The notes beneath the pieces are model-generated. The model did no database searches, was not told the origin of the DNA, and saw only the letters and a list, made by a program, of their open reading frames with translations. Shown piece after piece: positions 19,101-31,816 of a stretch of DNA of 64,000 bases; within the stretch, counting starts at the first letter, position 1, and each line of letters opens with the position of its first letter. The stretch is taken from positions 2,540,872 to 2,604,871 of the forward strand of contig CM021323.1 of NCBI GenBank assembly GCA_010645155.1, written 5' to 3'. The translations under genes were made by a program, and so were the position numbers. Origin of the DNA: Tigriopus japonicus (lineage: Eukaryota; Arthropoda; Copepoda; Harpacticoida; Harpacticidae).

Positions 19101-22100
19101 CTTACAAAGTTATTACGAGTCCCTGAAATAAATCTATCTAGAAAAAAAAACACAAAGAAACTTGGTACGATGATGAGCTCGTACTTTTGATGCATGAGCA
19201 ATTTTCTCCATGACCTGCTTTAATGAGATTTGTGAAGGATAATCGGTACCCATGGACCTTTCTGATGTTAAACTAGACTTTCTTAGTCAAAACCTTGGAT
19301 AATTGTCGGTCGCAGCTCATCAATCGAGACCCTAGCACCCTCAAAAACATAGAAGTTCGTAACTCTCTTAAAACTGAGAAAGAACTTTTAAGACATAGCG
19401 ACATTTTCATTGGTGTTCTTCAAAGGATGAGGAAAGCACCATTATATTTTCATATTTACTGTAGGTATTAAGTCCAAATTGCGCTTTCTGAAGATCTGCA
19501 ACGTCCCTCTATTACTTGTAGCGAGTGGTGAATTCTTAAGCAAATGATTTGAAAAATACCGAGAGAACATGAAGTAGTATAAAAAGACAAGAGTTTTAAG
19601 AGAAGAACAAAAGAAAAATGTCTTCGTTTTTAAATGGGAATGTTCTCATTGCAGAAGTTGTCGATTGGTTGATTGATAGCTTAGAAAACAGTAATAAAAA
19701 ACGTGTAGGGCATTTATTTATATTTTGATCCTGGCTAAACAAAAAGGAATTTGATTTATGAACAATTTCCTATATTGTGCCTTCGTAACCTAGATAGCTT
19801 TCAGGTATGCGAAAGCAATTTCATTCCATCCAGTTTTTTTTCAGCCGTGCGCATTTTCAGGGTTGGCCACTTAAAACTGGGCAAGGAAAATTTTAAATTT
19901 CAGACAATCAGGGCTCTGAATCGAAAAGTCATTGTTACAATTAGTTCTCATCAAGAGATTCGCCATCAACATGTTCCTCCTGAAGTTCTTGCCATCCAGT
20001 CATCAAATTACAGAATGGCCACTATTCTATTATCAGTACCTTCCACATTCATCCCTAAAGTGGATGTAATTGAAGGTTTAATTGAAAGGCTCATGGGATT
20101 GAGTTTTTAAGTAGAAGGAGACTTGATTCTAGATTTGACCTTGCACTTAAAACTAGGAAAAGAAATCACATCTGAGACAAATATCACTTTTATCAGTAAT
20201 TTAGTAATTTGTGTTACATTTTTATCTAATAACATGATTATTGAGATTTTGAACCATCTGAAATCACCCTTGTGCCTTTTATTACCCTCTAACTCCCTCA
20301 ATGAAAGAAATCTGAAGGAAGGTTAATTTTGGGATCAAGTTCCTTTCTTTCATCTCAAAGCCCAATCCGATAGACTTATGAGAAAAAATATATTTTGGTC
20401 TTTCAAATCCAATTGGGGATAAATTTTAAAGGTAACAATAACAAAAATAAGACTGCTGTTTTATGTAATTTACTGACTCCATGATAAGAATTTCATGACG
20501 AACCTGTTGACGGCGAATCCTTCTTTTATTGCTAATTAAATTCAAGATCCCGTCAAAAAAAAGAGGCCCCTTAGAGAAATTGTACAGACATTATATTGGT
20601 ATACACAGGTATACATTGTACTGGAACAAAAGTTCTAGATGAAAGTGTAATGACAACTATTTGTAACGATGGCTTTTTGATTTAGTTTGATTCAAAGCCC
20701 CTGATGGCCCAAAATTCGCAATGTTTCCTGCCCAGCTTGAAGTGGCCAACACTGTAAATAAGAAGGTTCGCCATTGTGGGTACGAACGGGTACGAAGGGC
20801 TCATTGTTAATCCAAGAACTCGGGCGGACTAAAAGGACAATACGGCTAAATCTATACGACGAAGGAGTTGAGATGAGAATGAAATTTTGAGCATCCAATA
20901 ATCGATCGTCTGGCCTTTCATTTTAGAGTGTTTACTCTTTTCACTATAGAGTCAAAGAGCTTCCATTAAGTTTGAAAAGACACTATTCGCTAAATCATAA
21001 TTAGAAAGAGCTTCTCAATGTACTTTCTTACAACGTAATGTCTACCCCACCCACGGATATTTGTTTCATCTTGTACGTATGCACATGTCCAAAAAGCCGA
21101 AAATACCGTGATCATTTGTTGCCTTCCTTTTTATCAAATCTCATCGGCCTGAACACTACTGTAGACGCGAAGAAAATACATGCGTCGGTGAGTTTAAGTG
21201 GTTGTTGTTGCATCATCATCACCATCATCGACCAGTACGTTCAATCTCTTTGAGGGCGACATCTCGTCTATCCAGTACGAAGGCTCTAAAATCTCAAGCA
21301 TATTCCAAGTTCTACATGCAACGGACTAACTCAATAAAAATGAAGAATGTGGCACCTCCTTGATGTCTTTGTTCTATTGCTTCTCTGTAATATTGGTAGT
21401 AACTTCAATTCAGGTTTGTTTTCCTCGGGTTGCTTCATTTCAGGACTGTGTATTAACATGTTTCGAGATGCGGTTGCATTTAGAAAAAAAAACGACGCCT
21501 TGGGTGTTCCTCGGAGAAAAAACTTTTTTTTTTCTCTCGAGTTATCCTGAGCTGACGGTTAGATAGAAACACATTGTCCCACAAAAAGTTAATGTTGCGT
21601 CGCACTATTTCAGTGGACAACGGCCAAAGTCGGGCGTGGTTGGAGTGCTCTGTGTTGGTTACAACGCCTCAGGCATTCATCGTAGTACCTAGCTGCCAAT
21701 CCATCCAGGTGCTGCTGCCAAATGTCATGAGAACCCACACTTGGTTGGATTGGATTCGTCGGTTCGTATTAATGTGTATATGCAACATCTGTGAAGAAGA
21801 GCAATTGGAAGTCGTTGATTTGCAGCCGATATGGGCGTCAACTTCATTCAAATCAGAGGAGGAGAGTTCGCTCGTTGGCTCTTTTCTTGACTGGACGATT
21901 CCTAACTTCGTGCATGGACAGTTCTGATCGATTTACAATCACGATAAGATGACTTGAGATCTGTCGAAAATGATTTGAAGACAATTCCCTTATCTAATGG
22001 CCTAACCTAAAGCGTGCATGTATGATAAATGACAGGTAGCGAAAATTGGTGGTAAGACATCTGTTTGAGGCGCCCGAAGAGGAGGGATAAATGCACAAAA

Positions 22101-22229
22101 TGGTTTAAGTGAATTTTGAAGCATCATTTATCTACCATTTAAGACGAATGGGCTCTGTTTGCCCTTAGCTTTTGGATAGATACCCTGTTTTTTTCTTTAG
22201 AACTTCATAATTCTGTAGGTTGATGGGTG
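19101..22229. other. Intergenic region with several unsupported frames
   Basis: Frames at 19751-20110 and 21574-21927 (plus) read with mixed composition, and 21347-21550 begins with a signal-peptide-like string (MWHLLDVFVLLLLCN). None has a recognisable domain, splice partner or polyadenylation signal that I can tie to it. One of them may be an exon of a small secreted protein. Otherwise AT-rich DNA. Confidence 0.35.
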
Positions 22230-22235
22230 TTTATT
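22230..22235 (-). terminator. Polyadenylation signal for the CENP-F gene
   Basis: AATAAA on the minus strand, 68 bp beyond the predicted stop at 22303. Confidence 0.6.
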
Positions 22236-22302
22236 TGCAGAAAGAATGTTCAGATATTCATATTTACATTAAGGAAGTGTCTAACCAGCGATTGACGTCC
22301 AA

Positions 22303-25300
22303 TTATCTGAGCAGCTTTTGAGACGAAACATTCGATTTTGTTACAACCGTTCCCCTGTCGTCGGAGATGTTTGTAATAGTATCCAATGGCTTGCTCACAC
22401 TCTAAAAGAGAGAAATAGATGGTATGGGTTATAGAGAGAAATACTTCTCATCGACGGATGCCAAACATTACCGATTTAGTGTCAGTCGCTGGTTTCTTGG
22501 TCTTGAATGGGTTTTCGGGCACTTGACTTGTGAGAGCTAACGACTTTCGGGTGCGGTTTCGAGTGGCTGGAATGTTTTGGGGAATTTTAGGGCTAAAGAT
22601 TCGTGTCTTTTTACCCTGGGGCTTGATGAGGGGGGATTTCTCTGGGGAAAAAATCCTTTTCTTGTGTTCGGCAGCAATTTGGGTGGCGGTGATTTTCAGT
22701 GGCTCGACGCTCTGATTTTCTTTGGCAAGTGCATTGGACGAATGAGATCGCGTCATTCGAGCTGAAGATGCAATCCCAGCACCACTTCCCGTTCCGTCTC
22801 CTGCGGTGCTGTTATTGGCACAATTCAATTTCATGTTGGCGCGCTCCAAGTCTCGTTTGAGAGCTGACGAGTCATCGTAAACTTTAAGCAGCTCCCTGCT
22901 TTTCGTTTGCACCTCCTTTTTGAGCTCATCAAGACAGAGCTCGTACAAGCTTTGTTTCTCTTTAATATTGAGGGTCTCTCCAAAGAATTCTAGCAATTCG
23001 GTGGGTCTCATTTCCTTACAATCCTCGTCATCTTCCCAAGGGAGAGCACGTGGTGCCCCGAGGCCATATTCGGCTTCCAATTTAGCAATATTTTTCAACT
23101 GGAAATCAATCTCGTCTTGTTTGACTTGAAGGAGTTTTTTCTGGTCAGACAACTTTTCGCTCAATTTGTCGTTCTCCTCGGCCAATTGGACCAACTCATT
23201 TTCTTTCGTCTTGAGGGACGAAAGCACTCGCTTCAGTTTGGTGTGAAGATCCGATTTGGCACCCTCCACGATCTTCTTTTCTGATTCGAGGTTGTCGCAT
23301 TTCTCAACGGCAGACGCTACTTGCAACTTCGCCTCTTCCAATTGAGCTAAAACCGAGTCCTTCTCGAGTTGCAAGGTCTTTAAATCAGCCTCCAATTGGG
23401 CCAATTTGGATGTCAAAGTCTCAAGAGATTGGGAAGATTCTTCTTGACTCGTTTGGGCCTTTTCCAGTTGTTGTCGGGTTTCCTCGATTTCTCGGCTTAA
23501 CCTGAAAAGAAACGAGCAAGTAACTTAAAAATCGGAATAACTAGCTCGTAGAACATAATCAATGATCATCTTACCTCTCAATTTCGGTTTCTTTTTCCGT
23601 AAGTTTAACCTTGGAGTCCTCAAGCGACTTTTGGAGGTCAGTTTCGATTCCTTGAAGCCTAATAATCGTTTCTTTGCTTTCGTCATACATGGCTTGAATC
23701 TCTAGCTTGGAAGCCTCTAAATCAACAATAACAGAGCCTTGGGCTTGGTGGTCTTTTTCAATTTCTTTCTTCTCTTGAGCCAGACTTTCAAGTTGTTGAA
23801 GCAAAGAGGACTTCTCTTCTACTACTACTTGATACTTGGATTCAGATTCTTGAGAAAGACCGTGCAACCTGGTCATCTCCAAATTTAGATCTCTCAGCTC
23901 TGTTTGAGCCGAGTTGCACTCATTTTGAAGATCTTCGATCGTTTTTGAGAGACCACTCTGCTCGCTTAATTTGGATTCCAAGTCAAGAATTTTCGAGTCC
24001 AAGGCACTTTCCTTTTGGGACGACTCTTGTTGCAGTTTTTGGTACGAGTTTCTCTGCTCGCAGACCTGTGTGGTAAGTAGATCGATTTCTTTGGCTTGCG
24101 ATTCGAGTTTCGATTTCAAAGCGCTGATCTCTTTTGTCAAGTCTTCGATCTCAGAAAGACCCTGTTCTTTTTCAGCAATGACGTTTTCCAACATCTCTTC
24201 TGACTCGCTGACATACGTTTTCAGCTCTTCAAGGGCCTCAATCTTCTCTTCTAGAGAGTCTTGCAACTCCTTCATTTTCAATCTTATCTGCTCAATTTCT
24301 TCATCTGCTTTCTGTAATTGGTCTTTCACGCGGACATTTTCGTTTTGCGCAATGGTCAAGGTTGCTTGGTTGGATTTCAGTTCTGTGTTAAGGGCTGAGA
24401 CTTGCGAGTTCAAGGTATCAAGCGAATGTGTTTGCGCCTCCAGTTCAGTAACTTTACTCAAAAGTGAGAATTTGGTACTCTCCAATTCTTCTTGGAGAGC
24501 CTGGATTTTCGATTCGTTAGCCTTTGTTTCTTCGGCATTTTTCAGACTATTCGCCAATTGAGACTTCAAGTCCGCAAGCTGATCCACTAGATATTGATTT
24601 TCACACTTCAGAATAGTCATGCTCTGAATGAACCCATTGTCGTTGGATTCCATGGACTCGACCTTCACTTCCAAGGCACTTCGGGCCCTCTCTAGTTGTC
24701 GAATTGTGGCGTTCAAGGCCGATTCGGAAAGTTCAGCCTGCTTTTTGGTAGCTTGCAGTTGGGAAATGAAGTTTTGTTCCAATGCGGCGTCCAACTTACG
24801 AGATTCGACTTTCTTAGCAAAATCTTTAAGACCTTGCATCTTAATCTCATTTTCTTTCAACAACTTTTCGTACTGTGCCATTTGTTGCTCGGCGTTCTTC
24901 TTCATGATCAGATTATCCTTGTTTTCTGATTCTCGAACGGCTTTCAAATCATCAAGTTGATCCTCGAGGAACTGATTCTCGCACCTCAGAATTGTCATAC
25001 TTTGGATAAAAGCATTATCCTTGGACTCCAAAGACAGAATCTTTTGCTCCAGATACCGCTGATTTCTCTCCAGTTGGGCTATTTTGCAATTTGATTGTGC
25101 TTCGGTCTTTTGAAACTGGTCTCTGATCGATGTCAAATTTTCAAGGGCCTTCGATCTCTCTTCCAAACACGCAGACAAAGTGGACTTCTCCTCTTCTAGG
25201 CCTTGAACTTGCTGAAGCAAACCAACTTGTTGCTCTTCGAGTTTGACACATTTAGTGTTGGAATCTTGATAATTGTTTTGAGCCTGAGTAAGTTGAGATT

Positions 25301-28300
25301 TGAGTTCCAGGATCTGATCTTGGCTTGCCTTTGAATCTTGGGTCAATTGGTCAATCAAAACCTTGGCGTTTGAGTCTTCGTTGATTTTTGATTCCAACTC
25401 AAGAATCTGAGCCTGAAGCTTTTGGTGGAGGGTCTCGGCCATTTGAGTGTTCTTTTCAATCTCTTGAAGGGCACTTTGGTGATCTTGAGATAGAGCGTCC
25501 AATTTTTGGCTGATCTGATGTTTCTCAGATGCTTCCATGTCGAGTTTAATTTTAAGCTCGTCGCACTGAGAATTAAGGTTCTCAATAATCATTAAGTTGC
25601 TTTCTTTCTCCGTCATCAAAAGGTCGAGCGATTCCTGAATGGTGGCATTTACGGTGATCAAGTTCTTTAGTTGTTCTTCTTTGTCGGCCAGGGAACCTCT
25701 CAGTCGTTCCACATCGCCCAACGAGATATTCTCACGATTTTTAGCCTCTGAAAGCAATGTCTTCATTTCTTCTAAATTGGCGTCTGCTCGAGTGAGATTG
25801 TCTTTGAGTAGTTGTGAATTTGTAGCCTCCTCGATTTGAACTTGCAGTGCTTGTTCCAAGCGTGTAATTTCTGCAATTTTGTTCCGAACGACTTCTTCTT
25901 TGTCACGAAGGCTCGACTTCATCTTCTGCATTTCTTTACTTTGATCCTGTAATTGGTCCTCAAGGAACTGATTTTCGCATCGCAACACCGTCAGCCCTTG
26001 GATAAGATAATTCTCACTGGATTCAAGACTGTTGACCTTGCTTTCTAGTCCCTTGACCTGCATTTCTTGGTCGGCAGCTCGGACACAAAGTGACTTGAAA
26101 AGCGACTCTTTGGCCTCAGAGGCAGATTTCTTGCCCTCTAATGCCTCAGCCATGGCTTCTTTAGCCTTTTGTAGCTCATCCCTATCCATGGAATGTTCAT
26201 TCAGTCGAATTTCAAGTTCTGAGACCTTCGCTGAAAGTTGGTTGTTCTTGGTCTGAAGCTCGGCAATTTCTTGTCGAGATGAGCTTATTTGGGATTCCAG
26301 GAGGCCTAAGGAATTCCTGTAGTTTTTCTCCTCGCTTTGGAATTTGGCTTGTTCTTGTTTCAAAGTTTCATCAAGGGTTTGCAATTGATTTGAGGACGAT
26401 TCTAATTGGCGGATCAGATCTTGTTCCTTGGCTTTCAAAGAAGAGCGGTCCTCAATGAGTTGAGCGTATTCCTTGTTATGCACTTCTTTTTCCTCTTGAA
26501 GCTGACTCAGTTTTTCGTCATTAACGATCCATTTATCGTTCAATTCCTTTTGCGAGGCTTCTAATTGCGATTTTTCTGTCTTTAAACATTCCATTTCTCC
26601 CTTCATTTCTATCAAATTGTTAGCGTGTTCTTGTTTCAGCGCGTCAATTGTCGTCTTTTCCCGTTTCAAAGCTTCCAATTGTTCCAAAAAGCCCTTCTCT
26701 TTACTTTCAAAAGTAGTTTGGGCTACTTTCAAAGGCTCTAATTCCCTTTCCATTCTCGCAAGCTCTTGTTTGTTGTAGGTATCTTGCGCGCTCAAACTTT
26801 CAATTTCTTTTCGCAAATTTTGCAATTCTTCTTCGTGTGTCTTTGCTGCCATATTGAACTCGTTCTTCTCCTTCTTCATAACTTCGTTTTCGTTTTGGAG
26901 TCTCTCGAGATCTTGAAGATGTTGCTGTTCTGCTAATTTCAGGGCAGAATATTCAGTTTCGGCTTTCTTGAGCAATTCGGCATTGTCTTGAATTTGAGTC
27001 TCTAAAGCTGTCTTTTCTTGCATTGTTCTGGCTAATTCAGCTTCTTTGGTTTTGAGTTTTTCAGCCCAATCTTTCTCAAGGTCATCAAACTTGCCATTGT
27101 CACGTTTAGCTTCTTCCAATTCCAGGACAAGGGCTTGTTGCTTTTCCGCCCATTCGGTCTCCGCTTTCTTGAGGGCTTCAATGGCAGCTTCTCCTTGCTC
27201 ACACTTCTTTTGATGTCCGTCAATGATCTGTTTAATTTGTTCGTCGTGTTGGTTTTTGATTGCAGTTTCATTGCTCTTCAATTCTTCGATCTGTTTTTGG
27301 AATTCTTTGGTTTTAATGTCCAACTCGTCTTTTTGCTTCGTTTCCATCTGTTCCATATCAGCTTTGATTGTTCCAATTCGTTCTTGCAAACCGTTGATGG
27401 TCTTCAATTTTTCGGAAAGCTCTTTTTGAGTGGTAAAAAACTGGCTTTCAATTCCATCTTTCTCCTTCTTCAAAACAGATATTTCTTCTTGTTTAGCCTT
27501 AAGGTCAGCGGTGGATTGTTGAGTAGTCAAACGGACTTTTTCGATTTCGGACTTTAACTGCTCCTTCAAATTTTGAATATCCTTCTCGAGTGAGCTGAAA
27601 TTAATGAAATTACATGTAGAACTTAGGATGAGTGGACCTATTTTTTATCCACGATTGTCCCAATTGTTAACCGTAGCATCTAACACATTTTTTGCATCTG
27701 TGTAAGTATACAAATGTAAATGTATATAAAATACATGTAGATAAAATATATATGTATAATTTTTTTAATGTATAATGTATTCTTTTAATAGAATGTTGTA
27801 TTGTGTGTAATGTTGTATATGTATACATTTGAATCTTCTTTCGAGGACATGTCTGCAAGGCATAGGTTCAAGGTTCCCAACCAATGGTGACGTGAAAGCG
27901 TCATTAAGCACCATTTGCAGGAAACCAAGGACTCAGACCTCACAATTATTTCGAAAATCATAACCGAAGAACAGCCCAAGACCTCAAAACATAGCATCAT
28001 CATCATCATCATCATGAACAACAGTGGGAGTTTTTCCCCTTTGCAAAGTTGGCCTACAAACTTACCCCTTTTCAGCTTCAAACTTGTTGGCAACATCCTT
28101 GGCCAGATTTTCTGCTTGTCGCAAATTATCTTCCAACTTGGACGCTTGCTTTTCCATTGTTCGAAGTTCTGATTGAGCTTGATGAACATCTCGTTTCGCC
28201 TCGCGGTCCAATTCCTTTAGCTTTTGTTCCAAGTGTAATTTCGTTGTTTCTCCATTTTGGCGTTGGCAGTCGAAATCTGTCTGCAAAGCTTTCAATTTGG

Positions 28301-31300
28301 ACTCCAATCCCACGATTTTGGATTGAAGTTGTTCGACCTCGAGCTTATGTTGGGCGCTACCGATTGAATTTAGGAGCTTGCTTTTCATGTCGTCCATTTC
28401 CTTTTCCTTGATGGCTAATCCACTCTCTAAAGCCTTATTTTTCATTTGCATATCTAGGCAGAAGAACCAGAGAAAAGTTAGAACATCAACTTTAACGGAG
28501 TAAAATTTGTGCTTTTTCGTCAATTTGATCCTATCAGACTTCAAGAAATATCTTGTCATGCTAATTTGAAAAAAGAAAAGGGAATTTATGCCATTTAAGG
28601 ATTTCTTAAGGTAGGTGGGTGTATGGTGGTCCTTTCAGAATTATACCAATTGGTAATGTCAAAGCCTTGTTTTTCTTCATAATTTACCTTGGTTGTCCTT
28701 CTTGGCTTTAACTAGCGTATTTTCTAAATCCAAAATCTTCTTTTGATCCACTTCAGGATTTTTCGCAATCGATGGAACAACGGAATTGGATGGATCTGCA
28801 CTTTGAGCCGGAGCAGGGATGTGAACCACACTCTGGTTAATGGGCGTGGCTTTGGACGGCTTTCGATTTGGAGGTGTGGCACCCCAACTGAAAGCTATGG
28901 AGGAAGTCTTGCTTCGCTCAGCAATCTCATCTTTGGTGGTAATTGAGTTTGTCTTGGATGAAGTTGGTAAGGGCATATCGTCAAAGGTGTCGTGCGAAGG
29001 GATCGTAGTAGTGGTACCGGTGATGGTGGTACTGGTAGGGAGATTTCCAAAATCTTTGGTTGACGAGAATTGCATTTCAAAAACCTCTTTTTGAAGATGA
29101 TCGATTTCTTCGTCCTTTTCCTTCAACTTCTTCAAGGCGTCATCAAGCTTTTTCCGGACATCCTCGTCCCCGCTTGAGCTCCAACAGGCAGACCCTAAAA
29201 AGCAAATCCAACTATTGTCAACTTGGACAACAAAATTGAATATTCATGAAGCTTTGGAGAAATGAAATCACAATGGCCTGACTTTGGTACGAGACTAGGA
29301 AACAACTAAAAAACTATTATGCCGTACCATTCAGACCTTTGTTGGCCATAAAGCTCTCCCGCTTTTGAGGCGTGGCAAAAGAAGGTGCTGACATTGGCAA
29401 GAGCTGGTTTTCAAATTCTCCCACTTCTTTCTTGGCTCGCTTCAACTCATCGGACATGTCCTGTAATTGCTTGTCCTTGAGAGACGCTTGATTCTGGAAT
29501 GAGGATAAATTGGTGAAAATTTCTTCCAGTTACCGTAGAACTAAATTTGTTTCTTCAGACCATTCAAATAAGCCCTTTAAGGAGGCGAATTCGATGAGAA
29601 ATAAGCTGAACGTCCTTCATTATTCTCATTTTCGATATTTGCTTACTTGTAGTGTTTGAATTTGATTGTCACGTTTTCCTAAATCCAGTTCCAGGCGAGA
29701 GTTCTGGCATTGTAAACCATCGCAACTCTCTCGTAGAGCAGTTATCTCACGTTGAAGCTGAGCGTTGCTGGTTTTACCATCCTCGATCTAAAAAAGATTG
29801 AGATTAAAAATCTATATACTCGCTTGAAAATATTCCCATACTTAAAAAAGCACCCGAACATAATTATAAAGTGGAACCTCTAAGGACCAGAGTTTCTTAC
29901 CAAGAAGAATATTCTTGTTCGCTAACGCTCAACATATTCATTCCCGCTTTGTGAGTTTGGCAATCAATCGACTACTTTACTGAAAGAAGGAATTGACTTT
30001 CGTTTGTTTAAAATTCTTATCGAAATATGGCATTCCTTGGGCTTTTACGTCAATATTTTTTCCTCATTCGGCAATGGCCAAAACACTTAAGTTAATAGCC
30101 TGATTCTTCAATTGTAAACTTTTGATTTTGGAACTAAATCTGGGTACTAAGACTTATTGACTCTTGGCGGCTATTTGTCATGTTAAAACATATATGTTTG
30201 GGAATTCCACGCTACGTGCAGTAATATATCCCTCACGTCGGATAATTTCAACTGCTACAACACTGCTACCATTTCGTTATCACTGCCTGTTTTCACAAAA
30301 TAATCATGCAAAGGATAAAATTTTGTGAATAAGTGTTATTGCTCAGTGTGAAATCCTCTAAAAACCCTTTAGAAGAAACCAACCTTATTTCTCTACGGAA
30401 GATAAAGAAAAGGGCTTAAGGTGCCTATGTTATGCGAGTAGAGCGCAAGGGAGACGAAGATAAGCTTGCAGTTATATTGAGAAATCCTTCAAGATCATCA
30501 ACATCATACCTTACACCCACTAGAACAAAGCATTTGAAGTTGACTTAAAAGGACATGAGATGTCAGTGAAACAGATGTGAAACCTAGATTTTCAGATGCC
30601 CACGAGCAGATCTACAAATAATTGATTGGCCACGAGCAACCAACCATTGGCGACCAAGACAGAAAATAGGAAGATATTGTGGGTTGTCAACGGGACAACC
30701 CGAAGAAAAGATCTACCATATGCTTTGAAACAGAAAAGAGTGTTGGAATTTTCATTTTTTTCAGAGACAGGCTTTTAAGTGACAATTCGTTTCAGAAATT
30801 ACATCGTCAAGTCATCGAACCTATTGAAAGTTCATTAAAACCATTGTGCATCTTTGCAGAGCCCAAACTCCAGCTCAAAGCATTAGGGCTCGATAGAACC
30901 GGTTGGAAAAAATGTTAGAAATGCTCTCAATGGTCAAAATACCCTGTCTCCCTTTCTTCTTCTTGCTACAACAACATAGCTGGTCATGGTTCAACCATAG
31001 ACGATAATGTCTTTCTCAAAGATCCATGATGAATAAACTAATTTTTTCAATAATTTGCAAACCATAGTTTGAAAAAAAAACTCAGCTTTTTTAAATATAC
31101 CTTTTAAACAATGTTATTCAAAAAGCTCGACAAAGCCTGATCCCAACAGCCAGGATGCTAATTCCACATTTGCTGTCTACCTCACCTCTAGCTCTGAGAA
31201 AACCAATGCGTGGAATGGTGCGTCGGCATTCTTGTCTCCACTGCTCGTTAAGAAAAAGCGATTATCTCTTGTTTTAATAAATGCTCTATTTTGCTTGTTA

Positions 31301-31816
31301 TCTAAAGCTGGTCCATTTGATCGTTCATGAACAGAGTTTTGAGCAGTTGACGTTCCTTGCAAATATCAATCTCGCTAATTAAATTATGACCAGGTTCAAT
31401 CTTCCCTTTCCTACTATTCCATTGCCCCAAAACTCATACTAGCCCGACCTGTTTTCATTCCACACAATGGGCTCAGATATCGGTACATCGTTTCAAGATC
31501 TTGTTGGACAAAAGAGATTTGAGACAACGATAACTCGATAGCCTTCAAAATCGTTCATGCAATAATACACGTCGACAATAGTTTCCAATATCTTTTGAGG
31601 TAATTGACTGACACGAATTGCCATTCTTCGAGGTATGCAAAATAAGCTTACTTTGCGTTTGTTCTTCTCCAGTTCTTGTTGTAAGTTATCCAGATGGAGT
31701 TGCTTGCGACCATTTTCTTTCTTAAGATGATCGAATTTGGACTCCAGTTCTTCCACTTTGGCCACTTGAATAGAAGAAAGGCCTGACTTCCAACCTTCGG
31801 TTCCAACAAACGCCAT
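22303..31816 (-). CDS. CENPF: Centromere protein F (CENP-F) orthologue, giant coiled coil
   Basis: Kinetochore and nuclear-matrix protein linking microtubules, dynein regulators and mitochondria during G2/M. Eight exons join with matching phases: 31816-31652, 29787-29647, 29493-29328, 29194-28688, 28453-28066, 27594-23575, 23501-22472 and 22401-22303, about 2171 residues. The N-terminus has the family signature: EGWKSGLSSIQVAKVEELES, then LDNLQQELEKNKRK. Exon 3 has ATPQK, exon 4 IAFSWGATPPNRKPSK and exon 5 DFDCQRQN, each matching a conserved spot of vertebrate CENP-F. The large exon 6 is continuous Leu/Glu/Lys heptads, with a motif like IQSMTILRCENQFLEDQL three times. The tail carries a KEN box (ALAKENQS) and Ser-Pro sites (FSPEKSP, FSPK). 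No C-terminal CaaX prenylation box is seen. Exon 8 depends on a donor at 22471; if it is unused, the protein ends VMFGIRR at 22448. Confidence 0.87.
24575..26029 (-). repeat. Three-copy internal motif of the CENP-F coiled coil
   Basis: A motif of about 28 residues centred on CENQFLEDQL occurs near 25944-26029, 24950-25035 and 24575-24660. Spacing is about 330 and 125 residues. The motif is much better conserved between copies than the surrounding heptads, which suggests a specific binding or register site and not only a generic coiled coil. Confidence 0.75.
29788..31651. other. CENP-F intron 1
   Basis: The 1.9-kb intron contains no missing exon that I can see, since exons 1 and 2 join without a break at a position matching the family. 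Small plus-strand frames such as 30679-30918 are unsupported. Confidence 0.5.

Noticed and set aside
18881..19201. Frames running through the N gap
   Set aside because: They consist almost wholly of unknown residues.
21347..21566. Small secreted-protein gene
   Set aside because: Two overlapping frames both begin with hydrophobic strings, but there is no splice partner or conserved motif, so I mention it only in the intergenic entry.
23971..24960. Plus-strand frames of 196 and 110 codons
   Set aside because: They are antisense shadows of the CENP-F coiled-coil exon; Ser/Phe-rich translations are typical for the reverse of Glu/Lys-rich codons.
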